Of a DNA stretch of 64,000 nt, positions 18,471 through 27,208 are shown piece by piece. The stretch lies in NCBI GenBank assembly GCA_015060535.1, contig SUYH01000004.1:124001-188000 (forward strand). Direction: 5' to 3'. A program made the position numbers and the translations under genes. The stretch comes from Prevotella sp. (lineage in GTDB: Bacteria; Bacteroidota; Bacteroidia; Bacteroidales; Bacteroidaceae). Below the pieces are notes generated by a model. That model searched no databases. It worked only from the letters and a program-made list of their open reading frames with translations, and had not been told where the DNA came from. Each line of letters opens with the position of its first letter. Within the stretch, counting starts at the first letter, position 1.

Positions 18471-19346
18471 ATGGCAAAGAGAACTTTTCCAGAATCAGAG
18501 CTCATTATCAATCAGGATGGCTCTTGTTTCCATCTGCACTTGAAGCCCGAACAGCTGGCAGACAAGATAATCCTCGTAGGCGACCCAGCCCGTGTCAATA
18601 CTGTGGCAGCCCATTTCGACACACAGGAGTGTGAGGTATCGAGTCGCGAGTTCCATACCATCACCGGTACGTATAAAGGCAAGCGCATCACTTGCCAGTC
18701 GCACGGCATCGGTTGCGACAACATCGACATTGTGGTCAACGAACTTGATACGCTGGCTAATATCGACTATGCCACGCGTACGGAGAACGACGAGCATCGC
18801 ACGCTGACGATGGTACGCATCGGCACCTGTGGCGGTTTGCAGCCCTTCACCCCTACCGGCTGTTTCGTTGCCTCGGTGAAGAGCATCGGTTTCGATGGCC
18901 TGCTGAACTATTATGCCGGACGCAACGTCGTTTGCGACATCCCTATGGAGAAGGCTTTCAAGGAGCACATGCAGTGGGACCCCATCAAGGGAGCGCCCTA
19001 CGTTGCTGTGGCTGATGCCGACCTGATTGAACAGATTGCTGCCGACGATATGGTACGTGGTTATACCGTTGCCTGTGGTGGTTTCTATGGTCCGCAGGGT
19101 CGCCAGCTGCGTGCTGATATTGCTGATCCTGAACAGAATCAGAAAATTGAGTCGTTCGAATACGAAGGCATGAAGATTTGCAATTTCGAGATGGAGTCAT
19201 CAGCACTGGCTGGTCTTTCTTCACTGTTAGGTCATCGCGCCATGACTTGCTGTATGGTCATCGCCAACCGTTATGCGCAGAAGATGAACACCGAATACAA
19301 GAATTCCATCGATACGCTCATCCAGAAAGTACTCGACCGCATTTGA
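18471..19346 (+). CDS. Nucleoside phosphorylase (uridine phosphorylase-like)
   Basis: A 291-residue cytosolic enzyme of the PNP/UDP family that splits nucleosides with phosphate into base and ribose 1-phosphate. Visible motifs are ILVGDPARVNTVAAHF (about 34-49) for phosphate binding, GIGCDNIDIVVNEL, and the family strand MVRIGTCGGLQ (about 118-128). The nucleoside-site region is FEMESSALAGLSSL near residue 240. Whether it prefers uridine or purines cannot be read from sequence. Its TGA overlaps the mnmE ATG by one base. Confidence 0.88.
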   Translation: MAKRTFPESELIINQDGSCFHLHLKPEQLADKIILVGDPARVNTVAAHFDTQECEVSSREFHTITGTYKGKRITCQSHGIGCDNIDIVVNELDTLANIDYATRTENDEHRTLTMVRIGTCGGLQPFTPTGCFVASVKSIGFDGLLNYYAGRNVVCDIPMEKAFKEHMQWDPIKGAPYVAVADADLIEQIAADDMVRGYTVACGGFYGPQGRQLRADIADPEQNQKIESFEYEGMKICNFEMESSALAGLSSLLGHRAMTCCMVIANRYAQKMNTEYKNSIDTLIQKVLDRI

Positions 19347-20692
19347 TGAACGATACGATTTGCGCATTAGCCACCGCTCCTGGTGGCGCATTAGGAATCA
19401 TCAGAATCTCAGGAGAACATTCTCTTGAGATTCTTTCTCGTGTTTTCTCCAAAGATTTGACCCATGTCAGTCCAAACTCCATCCACTACGGTCACATTGG
19501 CAATATTGACGAGGTGCTGGTAAGCGTCTTTCGCGCCCCGCACAGCTATACTGGCGAAGACAGCGCAGAAATTTCCTGTCATGGCTCGCGCTATATATTA
19601 AATAAGGTGTTAGAACTCCTGATGGCCAATGGTTGCCGGATGGCCAATCCTGGTGAATATACACAGCGCGCCTATCTGAACGGCAAGATGGACCTTTCGC
19701 AGGCAGAAGCCGTAGCCGACCTGATAGCCTCATCCAACCAAGCAACCCACCAACTGGCTATGTCACAATTGCGTGGCGGAATCTCTTCCGAACTTGACAA
19801 GTTGCGCGAACAACTGCTGAAACTCACCTCATTATTGGAGCTTGAACTCGACTTCTCAGACCACGAAGAATTAGAGTTTGCCGATCGTACAGAGCTCAAG
19901 GATTTGGCGAATAAAATCAACAAACAAATCACTCAGTTGGCACACTCCTTTGAGATTGGACAAGCCATCAAACAAGGCATCCCAGTAGCTATTGTCGGTA
20001 AGACCAATGTGGGTAAGTCGACACTGCTTAACGCATTGCTCAAGGACGAGCGAGCCATTGTCTCCGACATACATGGCACCACGCGCGACACCATCGAAGA
20101 CACCATCGACATCCAAGGCATCACCTTCCGCTTTATCGATACTGCTGGCATACGCCAAACAGTCGACAAGGTTGAGCAAATCGGCATCCAACGTACCTTT
20201 CAAGCCATGCATAAAGCCCGCATCGTGCTATGGCTGATAGATGCCGAACCCACCCCAGAAGATATTCAATCGATACTTGAAGAAGCAAAAGGTAAGTCGC
20301 TGATTATCATACAAAACAAAATCGATAAGCAAGAAATCACAATCGCCCCAAATAGCGACTTGCATAAATATACACACGTCAAAATCTCCGCAAAATCAGG
20401 AATTGGACTCGACCAACTCGAAAAAGCCATTTTCGAAGCGGCCAACATCCCCTCCATTACTGATTCTGACGTCATCATCACCAATGCCCGTCACTACGAA
20501 TCACTCCTCCATGCCCAACAGAATCTGAGCCGAGTTCTCAGCGGACTCAACACCTCCAGCGTGAGTGGCGACCTCCTTGCCGAAGACCTCCGCCTGGTGC
20601 TCTCCGACCTCGCAGAAATCACAGGCAAAGGCCAAATCACTACCAACGAAGTACTTGAAAATATCTTTACTCATTTTTGCATCGGCAAATGA
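19346..20692 (+). CDS. mnmE: tRNA-5-carboxymethylaminomethyl-2-thiouridine GTPase MnmE
   Basis: The GTPase that, with MnmG, modifies U34 of several tRNAs. The 448-residue protein starts MNDTICALATAPG at 19346, a typical MnmE N-terminus; an upstream in-frame ATG at 19178 lies inside the phosphorylase gene and is rejected. The tetrahydrofolate-binding domain (1-118) is followed by helices and a G domain with GKTNVGKST, GTTRDT, DTAG and NKID, and the conserved C-terminal FCIGK. The TGA overlaps the ATG of the next small gene. Confidence 0.97.
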   Translation: MNDTICALATAPGGALGIIRISGEHSLEILSRVFSKDLTHVSPNSIHYGHIGNIDEVLVSVFRAPHSYTGEDSAEISCHGSRYILNKVLELLMANGCRMANPGEYTQRAYLNGKMDLSQAEAVADLIASSNQATHQLAMSQLRGGISSELDKLREQLLKLTSLLELELDFSDHEELEFADRTELKDLANKINKQITQLAHSFEIGQAIKQGIPVAIVGKTNVGKSTLLNALLKDERAIVSDIHGTTRDTIEDTIDIQGITFRFIDTAGIRQTVDKVEQIGIQRTFQAMHKARIVLWLIDAEPTPEDIQSILEEAKGKSLIIIQNKIDKQEITIAPNSDLHKYTHVKISAKSGIGLDQLEKAIFEAANIPSITDSDVIITNARHYESLLHAQQNLSRVLSGLNTSSVSGDLLAEDLRLVLSDLAEITGKGQITTNEVLENIFTHFCIGK

Positions 20693-21142
20693 CACACAGG
20701 TTTACAACTATCAAGTTGATGACACCCTTTCTAACCATCTTCTTGTCGTCATGTGGCTCCTTTGTCGGTGAGGTGCTTGCACCCACCGTCACTGATACAC
20801 AAATAGGACTGAGTGGAAAGGGAACATCTAGTGTGATCACAAACAGTAAACAGACTGTCAAGGAGCAAGAAAAACTAAAAAAAGAAGGTAAATGCCCCGC
20901 ATGTCGTGGCGTCGGCAAGTCACCCGACGGACAATATGAGTGTACTTCATGTAAAGGTACAGGGAAATATCCCTAATCCTGTAACCCAGAGACAAAACAA
21001 GTTATTGCTCAACAGCAATGAACAGAGTGCAGCCCACAATGAGAATGCCCTATATCAACAGAGCATTTTCAAGTCCCGACAAACGTTCAGCCACTTTATC
21101 CCTCATAGAGAAAACTATCTTCAGTTACATGAAACTCTATTC
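20682..21142. repeat. Duplicated block A, copy 1
   Basis: These 461 bp appear unchanged, as far as I can read, at 28897-29357 (offset 8215). The block runs from the last codons of mnmE through the zinc-ribbon lipoprotein gene into a second small gene. Sequence similarity continues beyond the right end at lower identity. Confidence 0.92.
20689..20976 (+). CDS. Small lipoprotein with DnaJ-like zinc-ribbon motif (copy 1)
   Basis: A 95-residue protein starting at the ATG that overlaps the mnmE stop. Residues 1-22 form a signal with lipobox-like LSSC. The C-terminal 30 residues carry CPACRGVGKSPDGQYECTSC (positions about 69-88) followed by KGTGKYP, two CxxCxGxG units like the DnaJ zinc finger. 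It may be an envelope protein that binds zinc or unfolded chains. An apparently identical copy lies at 28904-29191. Function is unknown. Confidence 0.75.
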   Translation: MTHRFTTIKLMTPFLTIFLSSCGSFVGEVLAPTVTDTQIGLSGKGTSSVITNSKQTVKEQEKLKKEGKCPACRGVGKSPDGQYECTSCKGTGKYP

Positions 21143-21254
21143 GTGTTCTGCTTATGTTCCTTCATCTAATGGTGACAACAACCCACGCAGGCGAAGAAAC
21201 TATGATGATATTGACGACATGAATGACGAGGAACGGAAAGGAAGGTCATATTGA
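21018..21254 (+). CDS. Small basic protein of unknown function (copy 1, intact)
   Basis: A 78-residue basic protein with no recognised domain. The N-terminal half is basic and the C-terminus is charged (RRRRNYDD, then DDMNDEERKGRSY). Support for it being real comes from the partial copy at 29233: beyond the identical core, most differing codons differ only at silent positions (TAT/TAC, CCT/CCA, TCT/TCC, AAT/AAC, GAT/GAC, CGA/AGA), a sign of selection on the protein. It lies 41 bp after the lipoprotein gene. Confidence 0.65.
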   Translation: MNRVQPTMRMPYINRAFSSPDKRSATLSLIEKTIFSYMKLYSCSAYVPSSNGDNNPRRRRNYDDIDDMNDEERKGRSY

Positions 21255-21328
21255 GGTTAATTCACCGTAGATGATTGATACCGATATAGATACTATTGCC
21301 ATTTTTCGTTTTTATTCGTTCCTTCTAA

Positions 21329-22171
21329 TTATATATTCTTCATTGTATTGCTGCTGTTTCGGTACTTTGTTGGTGTCATGCCGAGGTGCTTAGTGCAGTA
21401 GCGGGTGAAATATGACAGGGAAGAGAAGTTCATTTCGTCGCTGATTTGGTTGAGTGTCAGGCGGTCATCCTCCAGGAAACTGATGATGATGGGCAGGGTA
21501 TGGCGGTCGATAAGGTGGGTGACGCTGTAGCCCGTCAGCCGCTTGACGGTATCGGAGAGGTATTTCGGCGATACATTCAGTTGGTCTGCGTAGTAGGCCA
21601 TACTTCTGTGAGTCCGGCACTCCCCGGCTTCAAGCATACGCATAAACCGCTTTACCACGTATGATGTGCGCTCCGAGTTGTCTGTGCTTTCGTAGATACG
21701 GGCGTGGAAGGCAAAGAGGTCGTACATCATCGTACGCAACAGACCGCTCATCAGTTCCATGTAGAACGGGTGGCGGCCTTTTTCTTCCATCCGCTCGCGG
21801 ATATGCTGCATGTCTTGATGCAGGTGACAGGCTTCTTCCTCCTCCAGATGCATCACTGGCTCATGGAATAATTGTATGGAGCCGCCGATACCGTAGTTAT
21901 TGGCTGGGAGTTGGTTACGCAGGAATGACAGCGGAGCCGATACCATTTCGATTTGCAAGTCATCATTGCCTTCTAATTCCTCTATCAGATTCGTATGCGA
22001 AATCACGACGCAATCATTCTTGCGCAGCACATATCGCTTGCCGTTAAAGGTTAACCCTCCTTCTCCAGCCGTACAAAGCAAATGCACGGTACAGTCGCCA
22101 CGGAACTGCTTCCCCATGATGTCGGCGAAATGCTCCGAATAACCGATTTTGATGTCAAATACGCTTTGCAT
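21329..22171 (-). CDS. AraC-family transcriptional regulator
   Basis: A 280-residue regulator with an N-terminal cupin-like effector domain (about 1-150) and a C-terminal AraC double helix-turn-helix (about 185-280: HRSMAYYADQLNVSPKYLSD, then a second helix pair with LNQISDEMNFSSLSYFTRYC). The start MQSVFDIKIGYSE is preferred; an in-frame ATG at 22282 would add a basic, unrelated extension and run through the promoter. It is divergent from the aldo/keto reductase operon and is the natural candidate to control it, perhaps in response to oxidised or xenobiotic compounds. Confidence 0.88.
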   Translation of the reverse strand: MQSVFDIKIGYSEHFADIMGKQFRGDCTVHLLCTAGEGGLTFNGKRYVLRKNDCVVISHTNLIEELEGNDDLQIEMVSAPLSFLRNQLPANNYGIGGSIQLFHEPVMHLEEEEACHLHQDMQHIRERMEEKGRHPFYMELMSGLLRTMMYDLFAFHARIYESTDNSERTSYVVKRFMRMLEAGECRTHRSMAYYADQLNVSPKYLSDTVKRLTGYSVTHLIDRHTLPIIISFLEDDRLTLNQISDEMNFSSLSYFTRYCTKHLGMTPTKYRNSSNTMKNI

Positions 22172-22175
22172 GGTG

Positions 22176-22183
22176 CAAAGATA
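22176..22183 (-). promoter_or_regulatory. AraC-regulator promoter (-7 box)
   Basis: On the minus strand TATCTTTG lies at 22183-22176, only 4 bp before the chosen ATG at 22171. Transcription would therefore start almost on the start codon, giving a leaderless message. Confidence 0.55.
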
Positions 22184-22271
22184 GACTAAAAATCTGATAC
22201 TAACGAACGATTTGCGGAAAAAGTGCAAATAGTGACGGCGAAAGTGAAACGAATATATGCAGAAATCTTCG

Positions 22272-22279
22272 TAATTTTG
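22272..22279 (+). promoter_or_regulatory. Promoter (-7 box) of the aldo/keto reductase operon
   Basis: TAATTTTG at 22272-22279 lies 28 bp before the ATG. No TTTG is seen at the usual -33 distance, which fits a promoter that needs an activator such as the divergent AraC protein. Confidence 0.6.
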
Positions 22280-22307
22280 CACCCAGAAACATTAAACAAT
22301 AGTAAAT

Positions 22308-23333
22308 ATGGAATACAGAACATTAGGAAATTCGGATTTGAAGGTGTCGCGCATCTGCATGGGATGCATGGGCTTCGGCGACCCTACGCAGGGGCAGCAC
22401 ACATGGACGTTGGGCTACGACCAGACACGTGAGATTATCAAGCGGGGACTTGAACTGGGCGTTAATTTCTACGACACGGCCATCATCTATCAGAACGGCA
22501 CCAGTGAGCAGTTTGTGGGAAAGGCTCTGCGTGAACTCTGCAGCCGCGAGGATGTGGTAGTGGCCACGAAGTTCCTGCCCCGCACTGCCGACGAGATTCG
22601 TCAAGGCATCACAGGACAGCAGCATGTGGAGCGAATGCTCAACAAGAGCCTTGAAAACCTTGGCATGGACTACGTTGATTTGTACATCTGCCACATGTGG
22701 GACTACAACACCCCCATCGAGGAAATCCTTGAGGGCATGAATTATGCCGTGGTGTCTGGCAAGGCACGGGCCATTGGCATCTCCAACTGCTTTGCATGGC
22801 AACTGGCCAAAGCTAACGCCACAGCCGAGCGCAACGGATGGGCAAAGTTCGTGTCTGTACAGGGTCACTATAACCTGCTGTTCCGCGAGGAGGAGCGCGA
22901 GATGGTACCACTTTGCGAGGAGGACAACATCGCCCTGACACCCTACAGCGCACTGGCCGGTGGCCGACTCTCGAAGCGTCCGGGTGAGACCTCGAAGCGC
23001 CTGGAGGAAGACAATGTAGCCAGAATGAAATACGATGCCGCAGCGGCACAGGACAGCGTGATTATCAACCGCGTGGCTGAAATGGCCGACAGATACGGTG
23101 TGACAATGACGCAGGTAGCCCTTGCCTGGCTCTTGCAGAAGGTGACCGCACCCGTGGTCGGTGCTACCAAACTGCACCACATCGAGGGATCTGTGGCTGC
23201 CCTCGACCTCCACCTGACAGACGATGACATGAATTACCTGGAAGAAATGTACACACCGCACAAATTGGTGGGAGTCATGGCACAGAACAAGAAGAATACA
23301 ACGGAAAAGCCATCATGGCAGGCAACCAAATAA
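22308..23333 (+). CDS. Aldo/keto reductase
   Basis: A 341-residue NADPH-dependent oxidoreductase with the (beta/alpha)8 fold. The catalytic tetrad is visible: Asp56 and Tyr61 in FYDTAIIY, Lys88 in VATKF and His129 in YICHMW. The C-terminal cofactor region is VVGATKLHHIEGSVAAL. It belongs to the branch that also includes YakC and IolS relatives. It is the first gene of a four-gene set (reductase, cyclophilin-like lipoprotein, hydrolase, CMD-cupin) with short gaps. The substrate is unknown. Confidence 0.92.
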   Translation: MEYRTLGNSDLKVSRICMGCMGFGDPTQGQHTWTLGYDQTREIIKRGLELGVNFYDTAIIYQNGTSEQFVGKALRELCSREDVVVATKFLPRTADEIRQGITGQQHVERMLNKSLENLGMDYVDLYICHMWDYNTPIEEILEGMNYAVVSGKARAIGISNCFAWQLAKANATAERNGWAKFVSVQGHYNLLFREEEREMVPLCEEDNIALTPYSALAGGRLSKRPGETSKRLEEDNVARMKYDAAAAQDSVIINRVAEMADRYGVTMTQVALAWLLQKVTAPVVGATKLHHIEGSVAALDLHLTDDDMNYLEEMYTPHKLVGVMAQNKKNTTEKPSWQATK

Positions 23334-23345
23334 ATAAAGAAAAGT

Positions 23346-23945
23346 ATGAAGCAACTATTATTATTCGCCATGCTGATGGGCGGTATGCTCACGGCTTGTG
23401 CACAAAAGGAAAGTGACGAAAACGTGAATCAGACTCAAAACGAACAAACTACTATGGATAAGATGAACATTACCATCGACGGAGTGACGCAAACCGCCAC
23501 ATTCGCCGACACGCCAGCCGCAAAGGCTCTGGCTGAGAAGCTGAAGGACGGTGACTTCAATCTGACGCTCAACACCAACGGCGACTTTGAAATCTGGGGC
23601 GACCTGTGCCCGCTACCCGCTACCAACGAACAATACAGCGCACAGCCCGGCGACATTGTGCTCTACCGCGAGCAGTACATCTGCCTCCTGTACGGTCCTT
23701 ACACCTACAGTTACACCCGTTTGGGCCGCATTGAGGGCAATCTCTCGGAAAGCGAACTCCGCACGTTCCTCAAGGCTGGCCAGTGGAATGTAAAGGTAAA
23801 GTTGTCGCTCGTGAAGGATGCTACTGGCATCAGTCAGGTCAAGACATCTACGAAACAGGATGTCCTATACTCCATGAACGGCCAGCGAGTGGCTAATCCC
23901 TCACATGGCATCTATATTGAAAATGGCAAAAAGGTTGTAAAATAA
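23346..23945 (+). CDS. Cyclophilin-like-fold lipoprotein
   Basis: A 199-residue envelope protein with lipobox LTAC (Cys18). The middle region (about 40-150: MNITIDGVTQTATFADTPAA, then GDFEIWGDLCPLP and PGDIVLYREQYICLLYGPY) matches the cyclophilin_like2 fold found next to reductases in many bacteria. The C-terminus VLYSMNGQRVANPSHGIYI is the common Bacteroidales C-terminal beta motif. It lies 12 bp after the reductase gene. Isomerase activity is not implied by this fold; the role is unknown. Confidence 0.75.
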   Translation: MKQLLLFAMLMGGMLTACAQKESDENVNQTQNEQTTMDKMNITIDGVTQTATFADTPAAKALAEKLKDGDFNLTLNTNGDFEIWGDLCPLPATNEQYSAQPGDIVLYREQYICLLYGPYTYSYTRLGRIEGNLSESELRTFLKAGQWNVKVKLSLVKDATGISQVKTSTKQDVLYSMNGQRVANPSHGIYIENGKKVVK

Positions 23946-23958
23946 AAAAGGCAGAATA

Positions 23959-24966
23959 ATGAATACGAAACTGAATCTGACTCAGGAGTGGGACAAGACG
24001 TTTCCCAAGAGTGACAAGGTAGACCACAAGAAGGTCACATTCCACAATCGTTACGGCATTGAGCTTGCTGCCGATATGTACACGCCGAAAGACGCCGTTG
24101 GTAAGTTGGCTGCTATTGCAGTGAGCGGTCCGTTTGGAGCCGTGAAGGAGCAGTCGAGCGGCCTTTACGCCCAGCACATGGCAGAGAGAGGCTTCCTTAC
24201 TATTGCCTTCGATCCCTCGTTTACAGGTGAAAGTGGTGGTGAGCCTCGCCGCATGGCCTCGCCCGACATCAATACTGAGGACTTCCTCGCTGCCGTCGAT
24301 TTCCTCTCCGTGCAGGACAATGTGGATGCAGAGCGCATCGGCATCATTGGTATCTGCGGTTTCGGAGGCATGGCTGTAAACGCCGCTGCCATCGACCCTC
24401 GTATCAAGGCCACTGCTGCCATGACCATGTACGACATGAGTAAGGTGAATGTGGAGGGCTATTTCGCCAGTGAGGACACGCCTGCAGGACGTATGGTGAA
24501 ACGCCGTGTCATTGCAGCCCAGCGGACGGAAGATTACCGCACAGGAACCTACAAACGTGCCGGTGGCGTGATTGACCCACTGCCCGAGGATGCGCCGTGG
24601 TTTGTCAAGGACTATCACGACTATTACAAGGCACCGCGTGGCTACCATGAACGCAGCGGCAACAGCACGGATGGCTGGAATGTCATTGGCTGCCAGTCGT
24701 TCCTCAACCAGCCGCTGCTGGCATGGGCGCACGAGATAGAAAGTCCCGTACTGCTTGTTCACGGCGAAAAGGCTCACTCGCGCTATTTCTCCGAGTATGC
24801 CTTTGAGCGGATGACGGGTGAAGCTGCCAAGGGCGAAAGCAAGACTATGGGCAACAAGGAGCTGATGATTATCCCCGATGCTGTCCACACCGACCTCTAT
24901 GATGACAAGAACGGAAAGATTCCTTATGACAAGCTGGAGGCATTTTTCAAGGAGAATATGAAATGA
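23959..24966 (+). CDS. Alpha/beta hydrolase with cysteine at the nucleophile position
   Basis: A 335-residue hydrolase-fold protein without signal peptide. The nucleophile elbow reads GICGFGG with Cys133 where most members have Ser, as in dienelactone-hydrolase-like enzymes. The acid and His are likely in the C-terminal region (LLVHGEKAHSR, IPDAVHTDLYD). The KVTFHNRYGIELAADMY start is typical of the YcjY-like group. The last ATGA overlaps the start of the next gene. An ester or lactone substrate is likely but unidentified. Confidence 0.85.
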   Translation: MNTKLNLTQEWDKTFPKSDKVDHKKVTFHNRYGIELAADMYTPKDAVGKLAAIAVSGPFGAVKEQSSGLYAQHMAERGFLTIAFDPSFTGESGGEPRRMASPDINTEDFLAAVDFLSVQDNVDAERIGIIGICGFGGMAVNAAAIDPRIKATAAMTMYDMSKVNVEGYFASEDTPAGRMVKRRVIAAQRTEDYRTGTYKRAGGVIDPLPEDAPWFVKDYHDYYKAPRGYHERSGNSTDGWNVIGCQSFLNQPLLAWAHEIESPVLLVHGEKAHSRYFSEYAFERMTGEAAKGESKTMGNKELMIIPDAVHTDLYDDKNGKIPYDKLEAFFKENMK

Positions 24967-26063
24967 AAACGATCAATCGCTGGATGCTGGCAGTAACGAT
25001 GCTACTGGCATCCACTTTTATAAATGCGCAACAGAATATGGTACTAACAAACAAGCAACAGGCACTCGTGGCAATAGCCGCACACGAGGCCAAAGGAAAT
25101 ATAGAGGGACTGAAACAGGCACTAAATGAAGGGCTTGATAACGGACTGACCATCAGCGAGGCAAAGGAAGCCCTTTCGCAACTTTATGCCTACACAGGCT
25201 TTCCCCGAAGTCTGAATGCACTCGGCGCACTCCAGCAAGTCATCAAGGAGCGCACAGAGGCTGGCTTGAAGACGGAAGTAGGACGTGAGGCAGACCCGCA
25301 GCCAGCCGACTACGACGCATTAAAGCAAGGAACGGAAGTTCAGACGCAACTCATAGGCCAGCCGTTCACATATACGTTTGCCCCTCAGACCGACTACTAT
25401 CTGAAAGCCCATCTTTTCGGTGACATTTTCGCCCGCAACAACCTCACGTTTGCTGAGCGCGAGATGGTCACCGTGTCAGCCATCTCTGCCCTGCCTGGCT
25501 GTGAGCCTCAGTTGCGGTCACACGTCAGCGGAGCATTGAACATGGGGGTGAAGAATTATGAACTGGCCTGTATTCCTGCTGTGCTGGCAGCAAAGGTTGG
25601 AACCGAAGAAGCCATCCGCTGCACAAAAGCAGTCAATGATGTGTGTGGCACGAATCTCCCGCTGTCGTTTGATATGCCTGCAAGTGTATGGACGAAGGGT
25701 GAACCCAATACCGCTTACGCCCAATACTTCGTAGGTAACAGTTACCTTGCTCCGATGGAAGGTGGTATCTCCAACGTCACTTTCGAGCCTCGTTGCCGCA
25801 ACAACTGGCACATCCATCACGGAGCTGTACAGGTGCTTATCTGCGTCTCTGGTCGTGGCTGGTATCAGGAATGGGGCAAGCCCGCTGTACCGATGACTCC
25901 AGGGGCCATTATTGCCATCCCCACCGAGGTAAAACACTGGCACGGAGCAGCCCGCGACTCATGGTTCCAGCACCTGACATATCACAAGGATGTGCAGGCC
26001 GATGCAAGCAATGAATGGCTGGAACCCGTCACAGATGAGATTTACGATGCGTTGAAGTATTAG
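24963..26063 (+). CDS. Exported carboxymuconolactone decarboxylase-like protein with C-terminal cupin
   Basis: A 366-residue protein with a signal peptide (about 1-22). Two AhpD/CMD-like helical domains follow (about 30-110 and 140-225; SQLYAYTGFPRSLNAL and SAISALPGCEPQLRSH). The C-terminal cupin (about 245-350) carries the metal-type ligands in NNWHIHHGAVQVLI and HWHGAA. CMD proteins include peroxidases and decarboxylases; the classic CxxC of AhpD is not seen, so peroxidase action is doubtful. It ends the AraC-linked operon. Confidence 0.88.
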   Translation: MKTINRWMLAVTMLLASTFINAQQNMVLTNKQQALVAIAAHEAKGNIEGLKQALNEGLDNGLTISEAKEALSQLYAYTGFPRSLNALGALQQVIKERTEAGLKTEVGREADPQPADYDALKQGTEVQTQLIGQPFTYTFAPQTDYYLKAHLFGDIFARNNLTFAEREMVTVSAISALPGCEPQLRSHVSGALNMGVKNYELACIPAVLAAKVGTEEAIRCTKAVNDVCGTNLPLSFDMPASVWTKGEPNTAYAQYFVGNSYLAPMEGGISNVTFEPRCRNNWHIHHGAVQVLICVSGRGWYQEWGKPAVPMTPGAIIAIPTEVKHWHGAARDSWFQHLTYHKDVQADASNEWLEPVTDEIYDALKY

Positions 26064-26070
26064 TAAAAAA

Positions 26071-26118
26071 AAAAGTAGGAGGAAGTATATTTCTTCATTG
26101 CTTTCTCCTACCACTTTT
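26071..26118. terminator. Terminator after the AraC-linked operon
   Basis: GTAGGAG at 26075-26081 pairs with CTCCTAC at 26105-26111, extended by A and T runs on both sides. It could work in either direction, ending the operon on the plus strand and the XRE transcript on the minus strand. Confidence 0.7.
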
Positions 26119-26261
26119 ATTTATTGTTGAAACATTTTGTTTTTTGTAACCGCCTTCACTTCCAGAAGACATCAATAACTTTCTTATGTTCCTCTTTGGC
26201 GCAACATGATACTTCTATGCACACTTATAAGATGAGAACTATTATATAATAAATAGGTCTC

Positions 26262-26570
26262 TTATGCCAACTCCAGTTCCTCTTGAAGAATGGAGATATG
26301 CAGGCAATCTTCTATCTTCGACATGGTTTCGAGAGAAAGATTCTCCTGACCTTTCAGAACCTTTGAAACGTATTGCTGGCTACATCCCATCAGTTCTGCC
26401 AATTGTTTCTGGGTTAATCCCAGTTCATCCATCTTCTCAAGCATTTTCACAGCAATACGTTGGGAGTGCCGCAACCACGATTTGTTCTGCTGCCTCCACT
26501 CTGCCCTTTCCCTCCATTTTGAAGGAGTCGGTGACTGATGTTCTTTCAGTCGTGCGATTACTTCTTTCAT
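26262..26570 (-). CDS. XRE-family antitoxin-like regulator (copy 1)
   Basis: A 102-residue DNA-binding protein. The helix-turn-helix is GLTQKQLAELMGCSQQYVSK (about 51-70), of the HigA/Cro type. It lies directly downstream of a toxin-like gene, 19 bp apart, in the toxin-first order typical of HigBA-like pairs. It is likely both antitoxin and repressor of the pair. A near-identical copy is found at 31529-31837, differing mainly at silent sites in the last dozen codons. Confidence 0.85.
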   Translation of the reverse strand: MKEVIARLKEHQSPTPSKWRERAEWRQQNKSWLRHSQRIAVKMLEKMDELGLTQKQLAELMGCSQQYVSKVLKGQENLSLETMSKIEDCLHISILQEELELA

Positions 26571-26695
26571 ATTAACCTCCTTTTCTATATCAAATTAATT
26601 CACTCATATAATCATCAAAGGAATCCTTATCAACTATATTATTAGCCAATAGATGGGAGCGCACTTTCTCCATCTTAACCAACTCACGAAGCGTA
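26264..26695. repeat. Duplicated block B, copy 1
   Basis: The antitoxin gene and the last part of the toxin-like gene recur at 31531-31962 (offset 5267). The copies are nearly identical in the centre and right part and diverge at the antitoxin 3' end (26264-26315). Confidence 0.9.
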
Positions 26696-27147
26696 TGTTC
26701 TCGCTCCTGCATGGTACGGGTAAGCTTAATGGCTCCACCCGTAATGACATAGATTCCTGGTTCCAGCTTGATAGCGTATATTCTTAGCCATGAGGCATGC
26801 TTAGAAACATCCTTCAACCGAGCTTTTTCCTTGCCAAGCAGCATATCAGCAAAACGACTATTCTCTAAGGGCCTGAATAGTTTGTCCAAGTCCGCCTCTG
26901 GCGAGATGTCCATAATCAGACATTGCAGTCGTTCACTGTCCTCAATCGTATCGTAAATGGCTTCATTGACATCCGTTATCTTGAAATACGAAATCAAGTC
27001 TGCCATATTCTCCTTGAAGAACTGGTAAAGCCACGTCACATCATTCCACTGCTCAAAAAGCATGTAGAGCGCATTATCAGGACAATCATCGTATTTGACT
27101 GCCCAAAGCCTTCCGTCCTCAGTTATGCTATCATAAGTCATAATCAC
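26590..27147 (-). CDS. Putative toxin partner of the XRE protein
   Basis: A 185-residue soluble protein. The C-terminal part (about 115-165: WLRIYAIKLEPGIYVITGGA followed by KLTRTMQERE) resembles proteins that pair with HigA-like antitoxins in Bacteroidales, with a beta-rich RelE/HigB-like pattern. I cannot identify catalytic residues. It is upstream of the antitoxin gene in the same transcript. The remnant of a second copy beside 31857 lacks all but the last 35 or so codons. Toxin activity is an inference from the pairing. Confidence 0.6.
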   Translation of the reverse strand: MIMTYDSITEDGRLWAVKYDDCPDNALYMLFEQWNDVTWLYQFFKENMADLISYFKITDVNEAIYDTIEDSERLQCLIMDISPEADLDKLFRPLENSRFADMLLGKEKARLKDVSKHASWLRIYAIKLEPGIYVITGGAIKLTRTMQEREHTLRELVKMEKVRSHLLANNIVDKDSFDDYMSELI

Positions 27148-27160
27148 TTCCTTTTGGGGG

Positions 27161-27168
27161 CAAAGTTA
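27161..27168 (-). promoter_or_regulatory. Promoter (-7 box) of the toxin-antitoxin pair
   Basis: Minus-strand TAACTTTG lies at 27168-27161, 13 bp before the toxin ATG. The expected -33 position reads GTTG, one base from consensus. Confidence 0.55.
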
Positions 27169-27208
27169 AACAATTTATTCGAATTATACAACTTTTAGGT
27201 TGTTTTTC

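Noticed and set aside
19178..19346. Upstream start for mnmE
   Set aside because: It overlaps the phosphorylase gene by 168 bp; the ATG at 19346 gives the typical MnmE N-terminus.
20906..21169. Overlapping ORF in block A (and its twin at 29121)
   Set aside because: It lies out of frame across the lipoprotein and small-protein genes. The silent-change pattern supports the 21018 frame instead.
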